64,000 bases of DNA from Sporocytophaga sp. (GCA_024707265.1 JANQAB010000009.1:868001-932000); one strand, 5' to 3'. Positions 1-9,808 are shown, counted from the stretch's first letter. Notes: generated from the letters alone by a model not told the origin. Program-made: numbers and translations.

Positions 1-359
1 ATTCACTAAGGTGCCGGGCTCCTGAAAGTTCGATTTCTTCTCTGGATATGATGGAAAGACTGAATGCGGAATTTCGCATGTCAACTTCAAGAAAAGAACC
101 TGAGGCTACCTTAGTATCCATCAGTTCATCAAGAGAAAGATTCCATAAGTTTTTATTTGTAATGCTGGTATCTGCATTAAATACAGGGTCTCTTTTCTTT
201 TTTTTTTTGTTTTTTGACGGAAGATTTTTTTTCAGATGAAGACTGTATTGTGTCTTTAGATGAAGGATTTTGAGCCAATAAGTCTGAAGTTTGAAAAGAA
301 AGCAGTAATAAGACAAATTTTATAAGACAAAACAGATTTTTTGCTTGCATTGATGTCAT
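1..359 (-). CDS. TonB-dependent receptor-like protein, N-terminus (partial, apparent frameshift)
   Basis: The start at 359 (or 350) gives a signal peptide ending near LLAQ, then a Ser/Lys-rich linker. The frame stops early, but dropping one base from the T11 run at 198-208 (A11 on the coding strand) restores a frame open to the window edge. It then reads LWNLSLDELMDTKVASGS, a spacer, and IISREEIELSGARHLSE. These are the conserved opening and plug motifs of TonB-dependent receptors, where 'LMDxxV' precedes the plug and 'I(T/S)REEIxxSGAxxLxE' lies inside it. Such receptors bind a ligand at the outer membrane and gate uptake or signalling. It is divergent from a YfiR gene and a hybrid kinase, a grouping seen elsewhere for YfiR-type signalling. 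The barrel lies outside the window, so the ligand is unknown. Confidence 0.7.
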
Positions 360-556
360 ATTATAAAGGATCTTAACCTTATTAGTATGAATTTGTTATT
401 TCTTCGAAACGTAGTTTATTATGATGTAAAGAATGATAAGATTATGGTAAACATTAATATTAGAACCTTGTTTTACCCTGAAGCTCAGATAGGTGGGAGG
501 ATTTGTTAAATGAATAGAAGCTGGCTGGAAAGTTTTTAACCGGGAGTTAATATTAA

Positions 557-1180
557 ATGATAAACGATCAGTCATCGCTTAATGTAATGCCGACGAATAA
601 AAAACGAACTCAGAGGCTTTTGAGAATTCCGTGGGTACTGGTGATGTTCTGTTGTTCAGGATTTATGACAGGTGTTCACAATGAACGATTGATGAATAAT
701 GTGAATGAAATTTACAATATAGTTCAAGAGGGAGAATACTCTTTAAAAGCAGCTTTTATTTATCGCTTTACTGAGTATGTTGATTGGGAAGGGCTGAAAA
801 AGAACCAGGAGTTTAAAGTGGCAATTCTGGGTGATACTCCTCTTACTGCGAATCTCATTGATATTGCTGAAAATGCAGAAGTTGGCAACAGAGAGATTAG
901 TGTTGAAGAGTATGAAACCCTGAATGAAATTGATGAATGTCAGATATTGTTTGTCTCCCGAGACAGTACAGTTCCTTTGCCAGCAATATTACACAAATTT
1001 GAAGGAAGAGAAACTCTTATTGTAACAGAAAAGGATGGTTATGGAGAAAAAGGAGCCTGTATAAATTTTTTTCTTTCGGAAAGTAAAATAAGATTTGAAG
1101 TAAATCTCAAGGCTGTTGAAAAAGCCGGACTAGCAGTGAGTTCACAGTTATTACAACATGCTGTTGTAATAGGAAAGTAA
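557..1180 (+). CDS. YfiR family (DUF4154) periplasmic protein
   Basis: The product has 207 residues with an N-terminal hydrophobic export segment (about residues 24-41). The body contains the family hallmarks: YSLKAAFIYRFTEYVDWE (KAAFIYNFxxFxxWP type), VAILGDTPL, the central CQILFVS, GRETLIVTEKDG, and INFFLSESKIRFEVNLKAVEKAGL before the end SSQLLQHAVVIGK (read as consecutive short motifs). YfiR proteins act in the periplasm and repress a CHASE8-bearing membrane partner such as the diguanylate cyclase YfiN. Here the gene lies 13 bp upstream of a CHASE8-like hybrid kinase, so the partner is probably that kinase. That pairing is inference; the family assignment is firm. Confidence 0.85.
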   Translation: MINDQSSLNVMPTNKKRTQRLLRIPWVLVMFCCSGFMTGVHNERLMNNVNEIYNIVQEGEYSLKAAFIYRFTEYVDWEGLKKNQEFKVAILGDTPLTANLIDIAENAEVGNREISVEEYETLNEIDECQILFVSRDSTVPLPAILHKFEGRETLIVTEKDGYGEKGACINFFLSESKIRFEVNLKAVEKAGLAVSSQLLQHAVVIGK

Positions 1181-1193
1181 AGGTAAAATAATT

Positions 1194-4100
1194 ATGGCTT
1201 TTCATCTGCCAAAAATCAGAGATTTATCAATAAGGAATAAACTGATTTTTCTTCAGTTTTTTACTTGTCTTATTGTACTTGCCCTTTGCTGTGCCGCCTT
1301 TGTTTTTGCTGATATCAGAGAGTATAAAGAGAATAAAGTCAATAGCCTTAATTCTATGGCACAGCTGATAGGCTCAAGTAGTATTTCTGCCCTTGAGTTC
1401 CTTGATAATGAAGCTGCCAATTCAATTCTTTCGGACCTGGTTGTTGTTAATGATGTTTTAAATGCTAAGATTCTAGATAAAGACAATAATGTATTTGCTT
1501 CCTATTCTAAAAGGGGAATCAGGGATTTTAGCTTTAATCCTGAAGATAAGTCATATGTTGAGTTTAAAGAGGACTATTTATATATCTACCATGAAATTTT
1601 CAGAGATAATGGTGAAATAGTAGGAATGGTATGTATCAGGGCAGAATTATCTCAGCTTGATACAGTAATAAAAAGAAAAATCCAGATTGCTGCTATCTTA
1701 ATGGGAATAGGAATGCTGCTGGCATATCTCATAGCTTTGTTTTTACAAAAGTATATATCATCTCCGCTACTGAGACTGGTATCAGTAATGGAAAATGTAA
1801 GCAAGGAGGGAAGCTACAACAATCGCACTGAGGTAGAAGGTAAAGACGAGATAGGCACTTTGTCTCGGGTATTTAATGAGATGCTTAATCAGATTGAAAG
1901 AAGAGATAAGGAACTTTTAGAGAATAATTATCTTTTAAATTCTATCCTTAATAGCATGGGTGATGGAGTGTTGGTAGTGGACAATGACCTTAATTTTATG
2001 CTATGGAATCCTGCATTTGAGAGAAGGCATAGCGGGCTGCTCATAGCACATCCAAAAATTGCATTGGGCAAGAACTATAACATGTTCCTGCCAGGAGAAA
2101 AAAATACCACTGGATTACAATAATAGTCCTTTATATAAAGCTGTGCAGGGAGAAGAGTTTAATAACCAGGAGTTGCTCTTAAAAACAGGTGATAATGTAG
2201 TAACATATATAAGTATCACAGCAAGACCGTTGAAAGACAGGAAGGATCTGGTAATTGGTGCAGTTGCTGTTGTCAGGGATATTACACAACGCAAACAGAT
2301 ACAGGTAGAACTTGATATTGCGCGACAGCAGTTGCAGGATATTATGGATTATTCCACAGCTAGTATTTTCGCCAAAGATCTTGATGGTAGATATATTTTT
2401 GTTAATAAGAATTTTGAATACATATATAAGGTTAAAAAAGTTAAAGTTATAGGACACACGGATTTTGAGTTTCTCCCCAGAGAAGAAGCTTTGCCTTTAT
2501 ATGAAAATGATCAGGAAGTTTTCAGGGTTGGGCATGATCTTGCATTTGAAGAAAAACTGGACAGAGATGGCTACCCTCAGACTTTTATTACTATTAAGTA
2601 TCCGTTAAAAGATAATGATGGAAAAATTTACGGACTATGTGGGATATCTACGGAGATCACAGAAAGAAAGGCTGCAGAGGAAGCAGACAAGGAGAGAGTC
2701 GCTCAAATGGTAAAATTTCAGGAGACGCTTCTGAATCTTACAAGCATGGAAATAGACCTTCCGTTGGATGATAAGCTAAAGGCAATTTTGGCTAAATGCG
2801 CTGAAGTGATTGATGTTGAAAGGTGTGGCATTTGGTTTTTTACTAAAAATAAGGAAGAGATTTATCCAAAGATTATTTATCGTAAAAGCGAGAATGATAC
2901 AGTGAGTGGCAAACCAATAAAAAAAACACCTGATTCCAGGTACTTCAAAGCTTTAGAAAATTTTCATACCATAGACGCTCATGACGCCCTCAATGATCCC
3001 AGGACAGCGGAACTTGCAGATGGTTATCTTATACCATTGGGAATAACTTCCACTCTTGATGTTGCGATCAGGCTTGGTGGTGAAATTTCCGGAATGTTAT
3101 GTTTTGAGCATATAGGAAATAAGAGGAGTTGGTCTTATGAGCTCCAGGTTTTTTCTTCCTCAATTGCCGGAATCGTAGCTTTGGCTATTGAAAATTTTGA
3201 AAGGCTAAAAGCAGAGAAAGAGTTGCATGAATTAAACAATGAATTAGCCAAGGCAAAAACTGCTGCTGAACAATCCAACGCTGCTAAGGATGTCTTTCTT
3301 GCCAGCATGAGCCATGAAATCCGAACGCCTTTAAACGCTATTATCGGCTTTCAGCAATTGCTCAAGGAAACAGACCTCAGTGAAGAGCAACACGAAATCG
3401 TTTCTTCTATAGATTTTGCCGGTAGGAACTTGCTGGTAATTATCAATGATATTCTTGACCTTTCAAAGATTGAAGCAGGTAAGGTTGAATTTTTAGAAAG
3501 TGAAATCAATGTTGCGGGTATCATTCGTTCTGTTATTGAATTGTTTGAGCAAAAAGTAAAGGAGAAAAATCTTAAAATTATATTTTATCACGATCCTACA
3601 ATTCCACCAGGCTTGATGGGTGACGGTGCACGGCTAAGTCAGATTTTACTTAATCTGATCGGTAATGCAGTAAAATTTACAGAGAAGGGTGAAATAAAAG
3701 TAATAACGCATCTGCTGGATGTAAAAGGGGATTATTTCAGTTGTTTGTTTGAAGTGGAAGATACGGGAATTGGAATACCAAAGGAAAAGCTTGTAAGGAT
3801 ATTTGAGCGCTTTACTCAGGCGGAAGCTGATACAACAAGGAGGTATGGCGGGACAGGACTTGGATTAACAATCTCCCGGCATCTGATAGAGTTGCAAGGA
3901 GGGACGCTTATAGTAAAAAGCGAACCAGGAAAGGGGTCTGTGTTTTCGTTCAAATTGAAATTTAAAAAAGCTGCAGATAAGGATGGAATTGCCTTGGCGA
4001 CTCCTGAAAGGAGAATCAAGAGTATACCTGAGGTAGTAAAGCCTTTAAAAATACTGCTGGCAGAAGATACTATTCTGAATCAGAATTTAATACTGAAGGT

Positions 4101-4809
4101 TTTTCAGAAAACAAAACATTCGGTAGATATTGCCAATAATGGTGTCGAAGCTATAGAGAAAGTCAAGCTTAATAATTATGATATCATTTTAATGGATGTC
4201 CAGATGCCTTTAATGGATGGGTGTCAGGCAACTGAAGAAATAAGAAAACTGAAAGATCCAGTTAAGAGCAAAGTGCCTATAGTGGCACTTACAGCTTTTG
4301 TTTCTAAGTCTGAAGAGGAACGATACCGGAGAAAAGGCATGGATGCATATATTACCAAGCCATTTGATAAAGAAAACTTATTGGAAACAATTTACAGACT
4401 TACTGATTCTGGTTTTATAAGTTTCAATTCAAATTCATCAATGGATAAAGGTTCTGATTTGTTCAGCTTAAGCTTTCTAGAGGAAACCTCAGAGGGAGAT
4501 ACAGAATTCGTTATTAAAATGGTAAACCTGATTCTGGATGAAGCACCAGATAGGCTGGATAAACTAAAAGAAGCTATCCAGGAACGGGATTATGCTGCAA
4601 TTAAAACCCATGCTCATAAACTTAAGAATATCATTATTCCTGTTCAGATGGAAAGAGCTAAAGAGCTTACTACTGCTATTGAGGAAAACAGCCGAAATGC
4701 TGGAAATATGCAGATTATTGTATCCCACTTTGCAGAACTGAGTGAGATTATAAAGAGCGTATTAGAGCCACTTCGTAAACGGATAGAGCTAATGAAACAT
4801 AACTCCTGA
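1194..4809 (+). CDS. Hybrid sensor histidine kinase, CHASE8-like/HAMP/PAS/PAS/GAF/HisKA/HATPase/REC/HPt (apparent frameshift)
   Basis: Two frames join once one A is removed from the A7 run at 2098-2104, giving a 1204-residue protein. Order: TM helix (about 18-40), a periplasmic CHASE8-like domain (SSSISALEFLDNEAANSI region), TM (about 162-184), HAMP, a first PAS that the frameshift interrupts, a second PAS, GAF, HisKA with the phospho-acceptor in SHEIRTPLNAIIGF (about 3309), HATPase with N box NLIGNAVKF and G boxes DTGIGIP and GGTGLGL, a receiver with acceptor Asp in ILMDVQMPLMDG (about 4190) and Lys in ITKPF, then an HPt domain with His in THAHKLKN. This is a complete phosphorelay in one chain. 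It sits directly behind the YfiR gene, which probably gates the periplasmic sensor. No DNA-binding output is encoded beside it. Confidence 0.88.
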
Positions 4810-4905
4810 GCATATTTAAGGTGTATTGTTTAGGATCTAAATTAGATAATTTTGTACTTTAATGACTTTTTTATATTTTAATGCCTTGTCATTAAATGTA
4901 TAGGC

Positions 4906-5283
4906 ATGTCACAGTTCAAAAGGAAATTAAACAACTTTGCAGTATTTTCACTTGCTATTCTTTTCGCCGAACTCATTCAGGCGCTTGCGCACAATTATAT
5001 TGACCAATGGAAGGATGGTCATGGCAAATATGTTTCCGTACTTCTTTCAATGATTCTTGCAATAGCGGTATTTTATCCCGTATTTCATTTTCTGGACAAG
5101 TATATCCAGTCGGCATCCAGAAATTATATTAAGAGTTCAAGGAAAGTAAGCGGGGGAGGAACTTCAGGATTAATGCTTGGTTATTCTCTGGCAATGTTTT
5201 TTATGTTTATAGCCTTTGCCCAATTATGGTATCATAAAGATGTCATTGCTGATCTGGGCAATTGGCTGAAAGGGTTTATTTAA
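4906..5283 (+). CDS. Small integral membrane protein, unknown
   Basis: The product has 125 residues and three likely membrane segments, at about residues 11-29 (FAVFSLAILFAELIQAL), 43-62 (VLLSMILAIAVFYPVF) and 92-110 (LGYSLAMFFMFIAFAQLW), joined by charged loops. I do not recognise a family. The next gene starts only 10 bp downstream, so the two are probably co-transcribed. It follows the hybrid kinase by about 100 bp on the same strand. No enzymatic motif is visible. Confidence 0.7.
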   Translation: MSQFKRKLNNFAVFSLAILFAELIQALAHNYIDQWKDGHGKYVSVLLSMILAIAVFYPVFHFLDKYIQSASRNYIKSSRKVSGGGTSGLMLGYSLAMFFMFIAFAQLWYHKDVIADLGNWLKGFI

Positions 5284-5293
5284 TAATTATAAT

Positions 5294-5680
5294 ATGGAAA
5301 TAGAAATTTTCACTCTTTGCGATCACGCACAGGATTTTAACGGTAAATTAGTAATAGTAGGGACCTTTGATAGCATAAGCTCATCAACATATCCGTTTAC
5401 ACATGCGGCTTGTTCTCTCGCCGGCAGGTTGAGATTTAGTGAAAAGGAATCGGGTGTTCACGAGTTTAGGATAAAGCTGATTGATGATGAAGGGGTTGAA
5501 TTATATCCTGCAATTGAAGGGAATATTGATGTATCTAAAAGCGTAGCGAATTATTCTACTATAAACTTTGCTATTAACCTTGGAAACCTGGAATTCAAGA
5601 AGCCAGGAAAATATGCCATTGAACTTTATATTGACAATGAATGGCAGAAAGGCCTTCCAATAAATGTCATTAAACAGTAA
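5294..5680 (+). CDS. DUF6941-like small beta protein
   Basis: The product has 128 residues, no signal peptide and an all-beta pattern. The start MEIEIFTLCDHAQDFNGKL, the phrase VGTFDSI and the middle FRIKLIDDEGVEL match my memory of the DUF6941 family, whose members begin with 'LCDxAQxxxGKLxIVGxFDxI'. Function is not established. It is placed 10 bp after a small membrane protein and ends at a strong bidirectional terminator. The family name is from recognition without a search, so the number should be checked. Confidence 0.6.
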   Translation: MEIEIFTLCDHAQDFNGKLVIVGTFDSISSSTYPFTHAACSLAGRLRFSEKESGVHEFRIKLIDDEGVELYPAIEGNIDVSKSVANYSTINFAINLGNLEFKKPGKYAIELYIDNEWQKGLPINVIKQ

Positions 5681-5690
5681 AAAGGATTTT

Positions 5691-5731
5691 AATCACCACG
5701 TTTTGAAAGTTGTTTTTAAAACGTGGTGATT
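5691..5731. terminator. Bidirectional intrinsic terminator
   Basis: Perfect 14-bp inverted arms (AATCACCACGTTTT and its complement) around a 13-base loop, with T-rich and A-rich flanks. It lies between convergent genes ending at 5680 and 5737, so it can serve both. Confidence 0.8.
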
Positions 5732-5736
5732 AAAGG

Positions 5737-6498
5737 TTAAGGTTTTAAAAAATTTAAAATCTCCTGGTGAATGGTTGGATTGGAGACCACAATGCTGTCT
5801 CCTTTTACAGGATCTCCTCCATAATAATCGGTGATAGTTCCTCCCGCTCCTTTGATCACAGGAATCAGTGCCATGATGTCCCACTTAGACATTTTGGGGT
5901 CTATCATAATATCTGCAAATCCTGTAGCGACAAGAAAATAACCATAAGCGTCTCCCCATGTCCTGTAGAGCTTGCACGCTTTCGCTAAGTTATCAAATCC
6001 TTTGGGTTCTCTATATTTTTCAGCACCAAGAGGGTCAGTGGTAAGTAATGTAGCTTCACTTAAAGAAGTACATGATCTCAGGCTTATTTTTGCTCCATTA
6101 TGATATGCAGAAGTACCATCTCCTAATACAAGATCATCCAGAATAGGATTATGAATAGCGCCGAAAACGGGCTCATCACCTTTCATTAAAGCGATCAATG
6201 TACAGAATAAGGGAGCTCCGTGAATAAAGCTTTTGGTGCCATCAATAGGGTCTATAACCCAATAATAAGGAGAGGTGCCTTTTATTTCACCAAACTCTTC
6301 TCCGAACACCCCATGGCCGGGAAATTTTCTTAAAACTTCATTTCTGAAAAGTTCCTCTATTTCCCTGTCGGCGATTGTAACAGGAGACATATCCTCTTTG
6401 CTCAGAACATCGAGGCGGGTGCGAAAATATTTCCTCGCAATCATTCTGCTTTGCCCGGTAAATCTTATTACAAAGTCCCTGAAAGTAGGAAAGTCCAT
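5737..6498 (-). CDS. Inositol monophosphatase family protein, HisN-type histidinol-phosphatase candidate
   Basis: The product has 253 residues, full length for the family. The metal-binding motifs are intact: GEEFG, DPIDGTKSF and, near the C-terminus, SKWDIMALIPVIKGAGG; TIADREIEE precedes them. These enzymes are Mg2+-dependent phosphomonoesterases. The WGDAYGY motif is typical of the branch annotated as HisN-type histidinol phosphatase, but substrate cannot be fixed from sequence, since inositol-1-phosphate or PAP phosphatases share the fold. It is a single gene, convergent with the DUF6941-like gene, and no his genes lie nearby. Confidence 0.85.
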   Translation of the reverse strand: MDFPTFRDFVIRFTGQSRMIARKYFRTRLDVLSKEDMSPVTIADREIEELFRNEVLRKFPGHGVFGEEFGEIKGTSPYYWVIDPIDGTKSFIHGAPLFCTLIALMKGDEPVFGAIHNPILDDLVLGDGTSAYHNGAKISLRSCTSLSEATLLTTDPLGAEKYREPKGFDNLAKACKLYRTWGDAYGYFLVATGFADIMIDPKMSKWDIMALIPVIKGAGGTITDYYGGDPVKGDSIVVSNPTIHQEILNFLKP

Positions 6499-6660
6499 AT
6501 TTTTTTAAATTTATTTGTTCGTTTAAAGGTAAATACAATTTTATATATGCCAAATAAAATCTTCGAAGTCTTATTAAATTATAGATAAATTCAGACTTGT
6601 CTGTTTGTTGTAAACAATTTTGTGAACTTTTGATTTTTAGGTGATAGACATTGAAGAAAT

Positions 6661-7707
6661 ATGGAAAGCACTTATCTGCCTGTTATTAATAAAAACGCTT
6701 CACGTATTGGATTGGGCACCTGGGCTATCGGTGGATGGATGTGGGGAGGTTCCATAGAACAGGATTCTATAGATACCATAGTAAAGGCTGTAGATCTGGG
6801 GGTAAACCTTATCGACACAGCTCCTGTGTACGGGTTTGGCTTTTCGGAAGAAATTGTTGGCAAAGCGCTAAAGAAGATAAATAACAGAAGTGAAGTAGTT
6901 ATTTCTACTAAATGCGGTCTGGAGTGGAAGGATGGAAAAGTTTTCAGAAATGCTTCAAGAGAGAGAATAAACAAGGAAGTAGAAGACTCATTAAGAAGGC
7001 TGCAAACAGATTATATTGATATTTATTATGTCCATTGGCCTGATGCTTTAGTGTCTTTGGAGGAAACAGGGGAAGCGATGTATGATCTTTTTAAAAGCGG
7101 CAAGATTCTATCTGTTGGAGTCAGTAACTTTAATACAGATCAGATGCTTGAATTTGGAAGTCATTCGCCCATTCATTTTTCACAACCTCCATATAATCTG
7201 TTCGAAAGGCAAATTGAGAAAGAAGAACTACCTTATTGTCTTGAAAACAATATTTTCATTATGACTTATGGTGCAATCTGCAGGGGCCTTCTTTCTGGAA
7301 AATTAAATATCAAATCGACCTTTAAGGGAGATGATCTCAGAAAGTCAGACCCAAAATTCAGGGAGCCCAGGTTCAGTCAGTATTTAACAGCAGTAAATAA
7401 ATTAAACCAGTTAGCAGGAGATTCTTATAGGAAAACTGTACCAGAACTGGCTATCAAATGGATCCTTCAAAAAGGTGTTTCCATCGCGCTTCTCGGCGCA
7501 AGAACTCCAGAACAGTTGAACATTTTTAAAAATCTTTCCGGATGGAAGATTACCAATGGTGATTTAAAAAGGATTGATGATATTATTAAGGAAAATATAA
7601 AGGATCCTGTGGGGCCAGAGTTTATGGCTCCTCCAATCAGAAAAAGAGAAAGTTGTGAGAAAATAATGTGTATAAGTTTTTATACCGTAATTATACAATT
7701 GGCATAA
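6661..7707 (+). CDS. Aldo/keto reductase
   Basis: A TIM-barrel NADPH-dependent reductase of the AKR superfamily. Visible are the N-terminal IGLGTWAIGGW, the Asp/Tyr catalytic segment LIDTAPVYGFG, VVISTKCGL with the catalytic Lys, DIYYVHWPD with the catalytic His, VGVSNF, and the cofactor-binding ALLGARTPEQL. The substrate is unknown. The family normally ends shortly after EFMAPP, but here a 21-residue tail follows. Removing one A from the A5 run at 7641-7645 would give a short tail ending at 7666, so the annotated end may be a frameshift artefact. It is monocistronic, with about 160 bp upstream and 120 bp downstream. Confidence 0.88.
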   Translation: MESTYLPVINKNASRIGLGTWAIGGWMWGGSIEQDSIDTIVKAVDLGVNLIDTAPVYGFGFSEEIVGKALKKINNRSEVVISTKCGLEWKDGKVFRNASRERINKEVEDSLRRLQTDYIDIYYVHWPDALVSLEETGEAMYDLFKSGKILSVGVSNFNTDQMLEFGSHSPIHFSQPPYNLFERQIEKEELPYCLENNIFIMTYGAICRGLLSGKLNIKSTFKGDDLRKSDPKFREPRFSQYLTAVNKLNQLAGDSYRKTVPELAIKWILQKGVSIALLGARTPEQLNIFKNLSGWKITNGDLKRIDDIIKENIKDPVGPEFMAPPIRKRESCEKIMCISFYTVIIQLA

Positions 7708-7829
7708 ATTAAATAATTGTAAATCATTGTTTCTGAATTGATTTTTTCCAATTTTACATTCACATAAGCCTTCGTGCTATGAAACAAACTGTTTTTTATC
7801 TGGGTTAAATAATAAAAACCACCAGCCTT

Positions 7830-8054
7830 ATGTTAGACTTTAAAAAAATAACAGAGGAGCTATTTGAAAAGGACGTTTTGTTGTGTATCAGGACAAATTC
7901 TCCTACTTTCAGAATGTACGGAAAGCAAATCCGTGGCAAACTTGAATCCATGTATACTGGGACAAAAAAAGTGCTTACGATTCTCTCAAACTCACTGACA
8001 AAGGAAGTTCCGATTGATGATATTGATTTTATTTCAGAAGATAAATACGTATAG
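7830..8054 (+). CDS. Small conserved-looking protein, unknown
   Basis: The product has 74 residues and no export signal. An alpha-helical start (FKKITEELFEKDVLL) is followed by short beta-like stretches (CIRTNSPTFRMYGKQIRGKL, VLTILSN, EVPIDDIDFI). The pattern suggests a small beta-barrel or SH3-like fold, but I recognise no family. It is followed at once by a clear intrinsic terminator, which supports a real transcription unit. Confidence 0.6.
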   Translation: MLDFKKITEELFEKDVLLCIRTNSPTFRMYGKQIRGKLESMYTGTKKVLTILSNSLTKEVPIDDIDFISEDKYV

Positions 8055-8084
8055 ATAAGTTAATAGCTACTTTATAATATTGGG

Positions 8085-8110
8085 AATCCCGCTTTTAAGC
8101 GGGATTTTTT
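8085..8110 (+). terminator. Intrinsic terminator
   Basis: The hairpin AATCCCGCTT..AAGCGGGATT is followed by a run of T, 30 bp after the stop of the 74-residue gene. Confidence 0.8.
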
Positions 8111-8197
8111 ATGATGTTTAAAAAAAATAAATAATAATCCATATAAAACCTCTTCTGCCTGGATATAGTAAAAGAAGTATTATCAATTTCAAAAGTT

Positions 8198-8654
8198 ATG
8201 AAAATTTTACTGACTATAAGTTGTCTGTTTCTCAGTGTGTTTACTTATGCTGCACAGCTACCTGATTGGGCAAGAAAGGACTTTGAAAAAAAAAGGGTTA
8301 AAAGATAAATTTGAATTGGCTGATTATCTGCGTCCTGGCTATCTCGAAGTCGATTTAAACGGAGACTTCAGCAATGACATCGCGATTCTTGTAATTGAAA
8401 AGGAAACAGGGAAGAAAGGTATAGTTATCCTTCATCAGGGTGATCCGAATGTATACATATTGGGAGCAGGTAATGCCTTTGGAGATGGAGGCAATGATTT
8501 TGTAAAAATGGAATCCTGGAAAATTGTCAATGATGTATCCATTCGCAGGAATGATAGAATCAAAACAGGAATAGAAGTAAATTTTATGGAAATGGGGCCT
8601 GCTGTGATCATCTTTGATGGGAAAGGTTACAACTGGCAGGTGCAGGAAGGGTAA
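8198..8654 (+). CDS. Secreted/periplasmic protein, unknown (apparent frameshift)
   Basis: ATG at 8198 gives a clean signal peptide (MKILLTISCLFLSVFTYAAQ). The frame then breaks at the A9 run 8286-8294. Removing one A joins it to the downstream frame, giving a 151-residue protein (DFEKKGLKDKFELADYLRPG). The mature part has short beta segments (YLEVDLNGDFSNDIAILVIE, VILHQGDPNVYILGAG) resembling small proteins with an Asp-rich 'DxNGDxxxD' loop. No family is recognised. A terminator follows 27 bp after the stop. Confidence 0.7.
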
Positions 8655-8681
8655 ATGAATTAAAATTCTTTAGTATTAACG

Positions 8682-8715
8682 AAGCTTCCTTCAATTTAGA
8701 GGGAAGCTTTTTTTA
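8682..8715 (+). terminator. Intrinsic terminator
   Basis: Inverted arms AAGCTTCC and GGAAGCTT are followed by T7, just past the gene ending at 8654. Confidence 0.75.
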
Positions 8716-8781
8716 TTAATGAAATAATAGCGAATATTGTATAAGTGGAATTAGTTTTAAAGATTACTAAAGAACAAAATA

Positions 8782-9417
8782 ATGAATAATAACCTTGTTA
8801 AAATTTCTCTTTTACTTAATGGATTATTGATAGTGGCGGTTGGGATACTTTTTTATCTTCAATTTAAACAGCCGGTTGGGGTAGCTGCAGCTCCTGAGGG
8901 AAAAGCAGAAGATTCGGTTAGCATAGCAAATATTGAAATGCCTAAGGTGCCAAATGCAAGAAAGATAGTTTTCTTTAACTATGATTCTCTTACCGCCAAA
9001 TATGAATTCTTCAAAAAGATTCAGAGAGAAATGGAATCAAAAGCAAGGGGAATCGAAAATGAGTTGATGAAAAAGGAGCAAAAGCTTCAGGAGGATTTTG
9101 AATTTTATCAGAAAAACGCCGGTGCAATGACTGAGCAGCACAGAGAATCTAAGGAGAGAGAACTAACTAAGGCACAGCAAGAATTAATGGCACTTAAAGA
9201 AAACAGATCAGAGCAATTTGCCATTCAGCAACAGGAAATGAATAAACAATTAATGGATAAGCTTTATGGTTATTTTGATAAACTTTCAAGGGAGAATAAT
9301 TTTGACTACATCCTCACTTACCAGAAGGGCTTGCCTGGGGTAGTTTTTGGAGCAGATAGTCTGGATATTACTAAAGAGCTTGTTGAAGGTTTAAACAGAG
9401 AATATAAAAAGAAATAA
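8782..9417 (+). CDS. OmpH/Skp-like periplasmic chaperone family protein
   Basis: The product has 211 residues with an N-terminal signal or anchor helix (about residues 6-25) and an Ala/Pro linker. The body has KIVFFNYDSL at its start, a long charged coiled coil (about residues 75-165), and YGYFDKLSRENNFDYILTY near the end. This is the OmpH (Skp) layout, in which helical tentacles extend from a small beta body to hold unfolded outer-membrane proteins in the periplasm. The family fit is good; the client range is unknown. A perfect 16-bp-arm terminator lies 40 bp downstream. Confidence 0.8.
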   Translation: MNNNLVKISLLLNGLLIVAVGILFYLQFKQPVGVAAAPEGKAEDSVSIANIEMPKVPNARKIVFFNYDSLTAKYEFFKKIQREMESKARGIENELMKKEQKLQEDFEFYQKNAGAMTEQHRESKERELTKAQQELMALKENRSEQFAIQQQEMNKQLMDKLYGYFDKLSRENNFDYILTYQKGLPGVVFGADSLDITKELVEGLNREYKKK

Positions 9418-9456
9418 GCTGAAAGCTGAAGGTGTAAAGCTGAAAGTATATTCATC

Positions 9457-9510
9457 AAAAGGCCTCATCCTATAGCTCCTCATTAAGGAGGTTTTAGGAT
9501 GAGGCCTTTT
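9457..9510. terminator. Strong bidirectional terminator
   Basis: Perfect 16-bp arms (AAAAGGCCTCATCCTA and complement) contain a second nested stem CTCCT/AGGAG. It carries T tracts in both directions and lies after the OmpH-like gene. Confidence 0.8.
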
Positions 9511-9516
9511 GAGCTT

Positions 9517-9740
9517 TACGTGGTAAGTTATAAGTTTTAAGTAACGTTTCTGAGCAATATCTTAAGATGGAATTTAACTTTTTGGGCATAGCTTCAAGCC
9601 AAGGGCGTTGATGGAAAGTAGGCACCCCAAGGCACGGAAGCAACATAGAAGGAATTTTCCTTGAGCCCCGGAGGTGGAGATGTTTTGTCAGCATAGGGTG
9701 GGGCCCTATGCATGATTGATCCTATGAAAGGATAAATAAT
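9517..9740. repeat. Non-coding, hairpin-rich element resembling dispersed Bacteroidota repeats
   Basis: This stretch lies between two strong terminators and holds no credible gene. It is more GC-rich than its surroundings. It contains AGCCCCGGAGGTGG at 9664, a perfect 8-bp-arm hairpin GCATAGGG/CCCTATGC at 9691-9711, a small stem AAGGAA/TTCCTT at 9649-9662 and ATCCT/AGGAT at 9719-9733. From memory, dispersed repeats in this phylum combine an 'AGCCCCGGAGG' block with a 'CATAGGG..CCCTATG' hairpin, so I read this as one copy. A structured RNA is an alternative. No other copy was seen in this window. Confidence 0.45.
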
Positions 9741-9743
9741 TTC

Positions 9744-9780
9744 AAAAAAAAGCTTCTCAAATTCTGAGAAGCTTTTTTTT
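9744..9780. terminator. Bidirectional terminator
   Basis: Arms of 16 bp (eight A, then GCTTCTCA, against TGAGAAGC and eight T) enclose a 5-base loop. It lies just beyond the 3' end of the minus-strand peroxiredoxin. Confidence 0.8.
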
Positions 9781-9808
9781 ATATAATATAAATTATAAAT
9801 GGTTAGCC

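Noticed and set aside
2098..2104. Programmed frameshifting at the A7 run in the kinase, and the similar run in gldM
   Set aside because: The needed shift is +1 (or -2), not the usual -1 slip at A-rich heptamers, and the same error type occurs in many unrelated genes without stimulatory structures.
9494..9694. Possible 66-residue gene over the non-coding block
   Set aside because: It runs through the hairpin arms and a terminator and has no plausible protein features.
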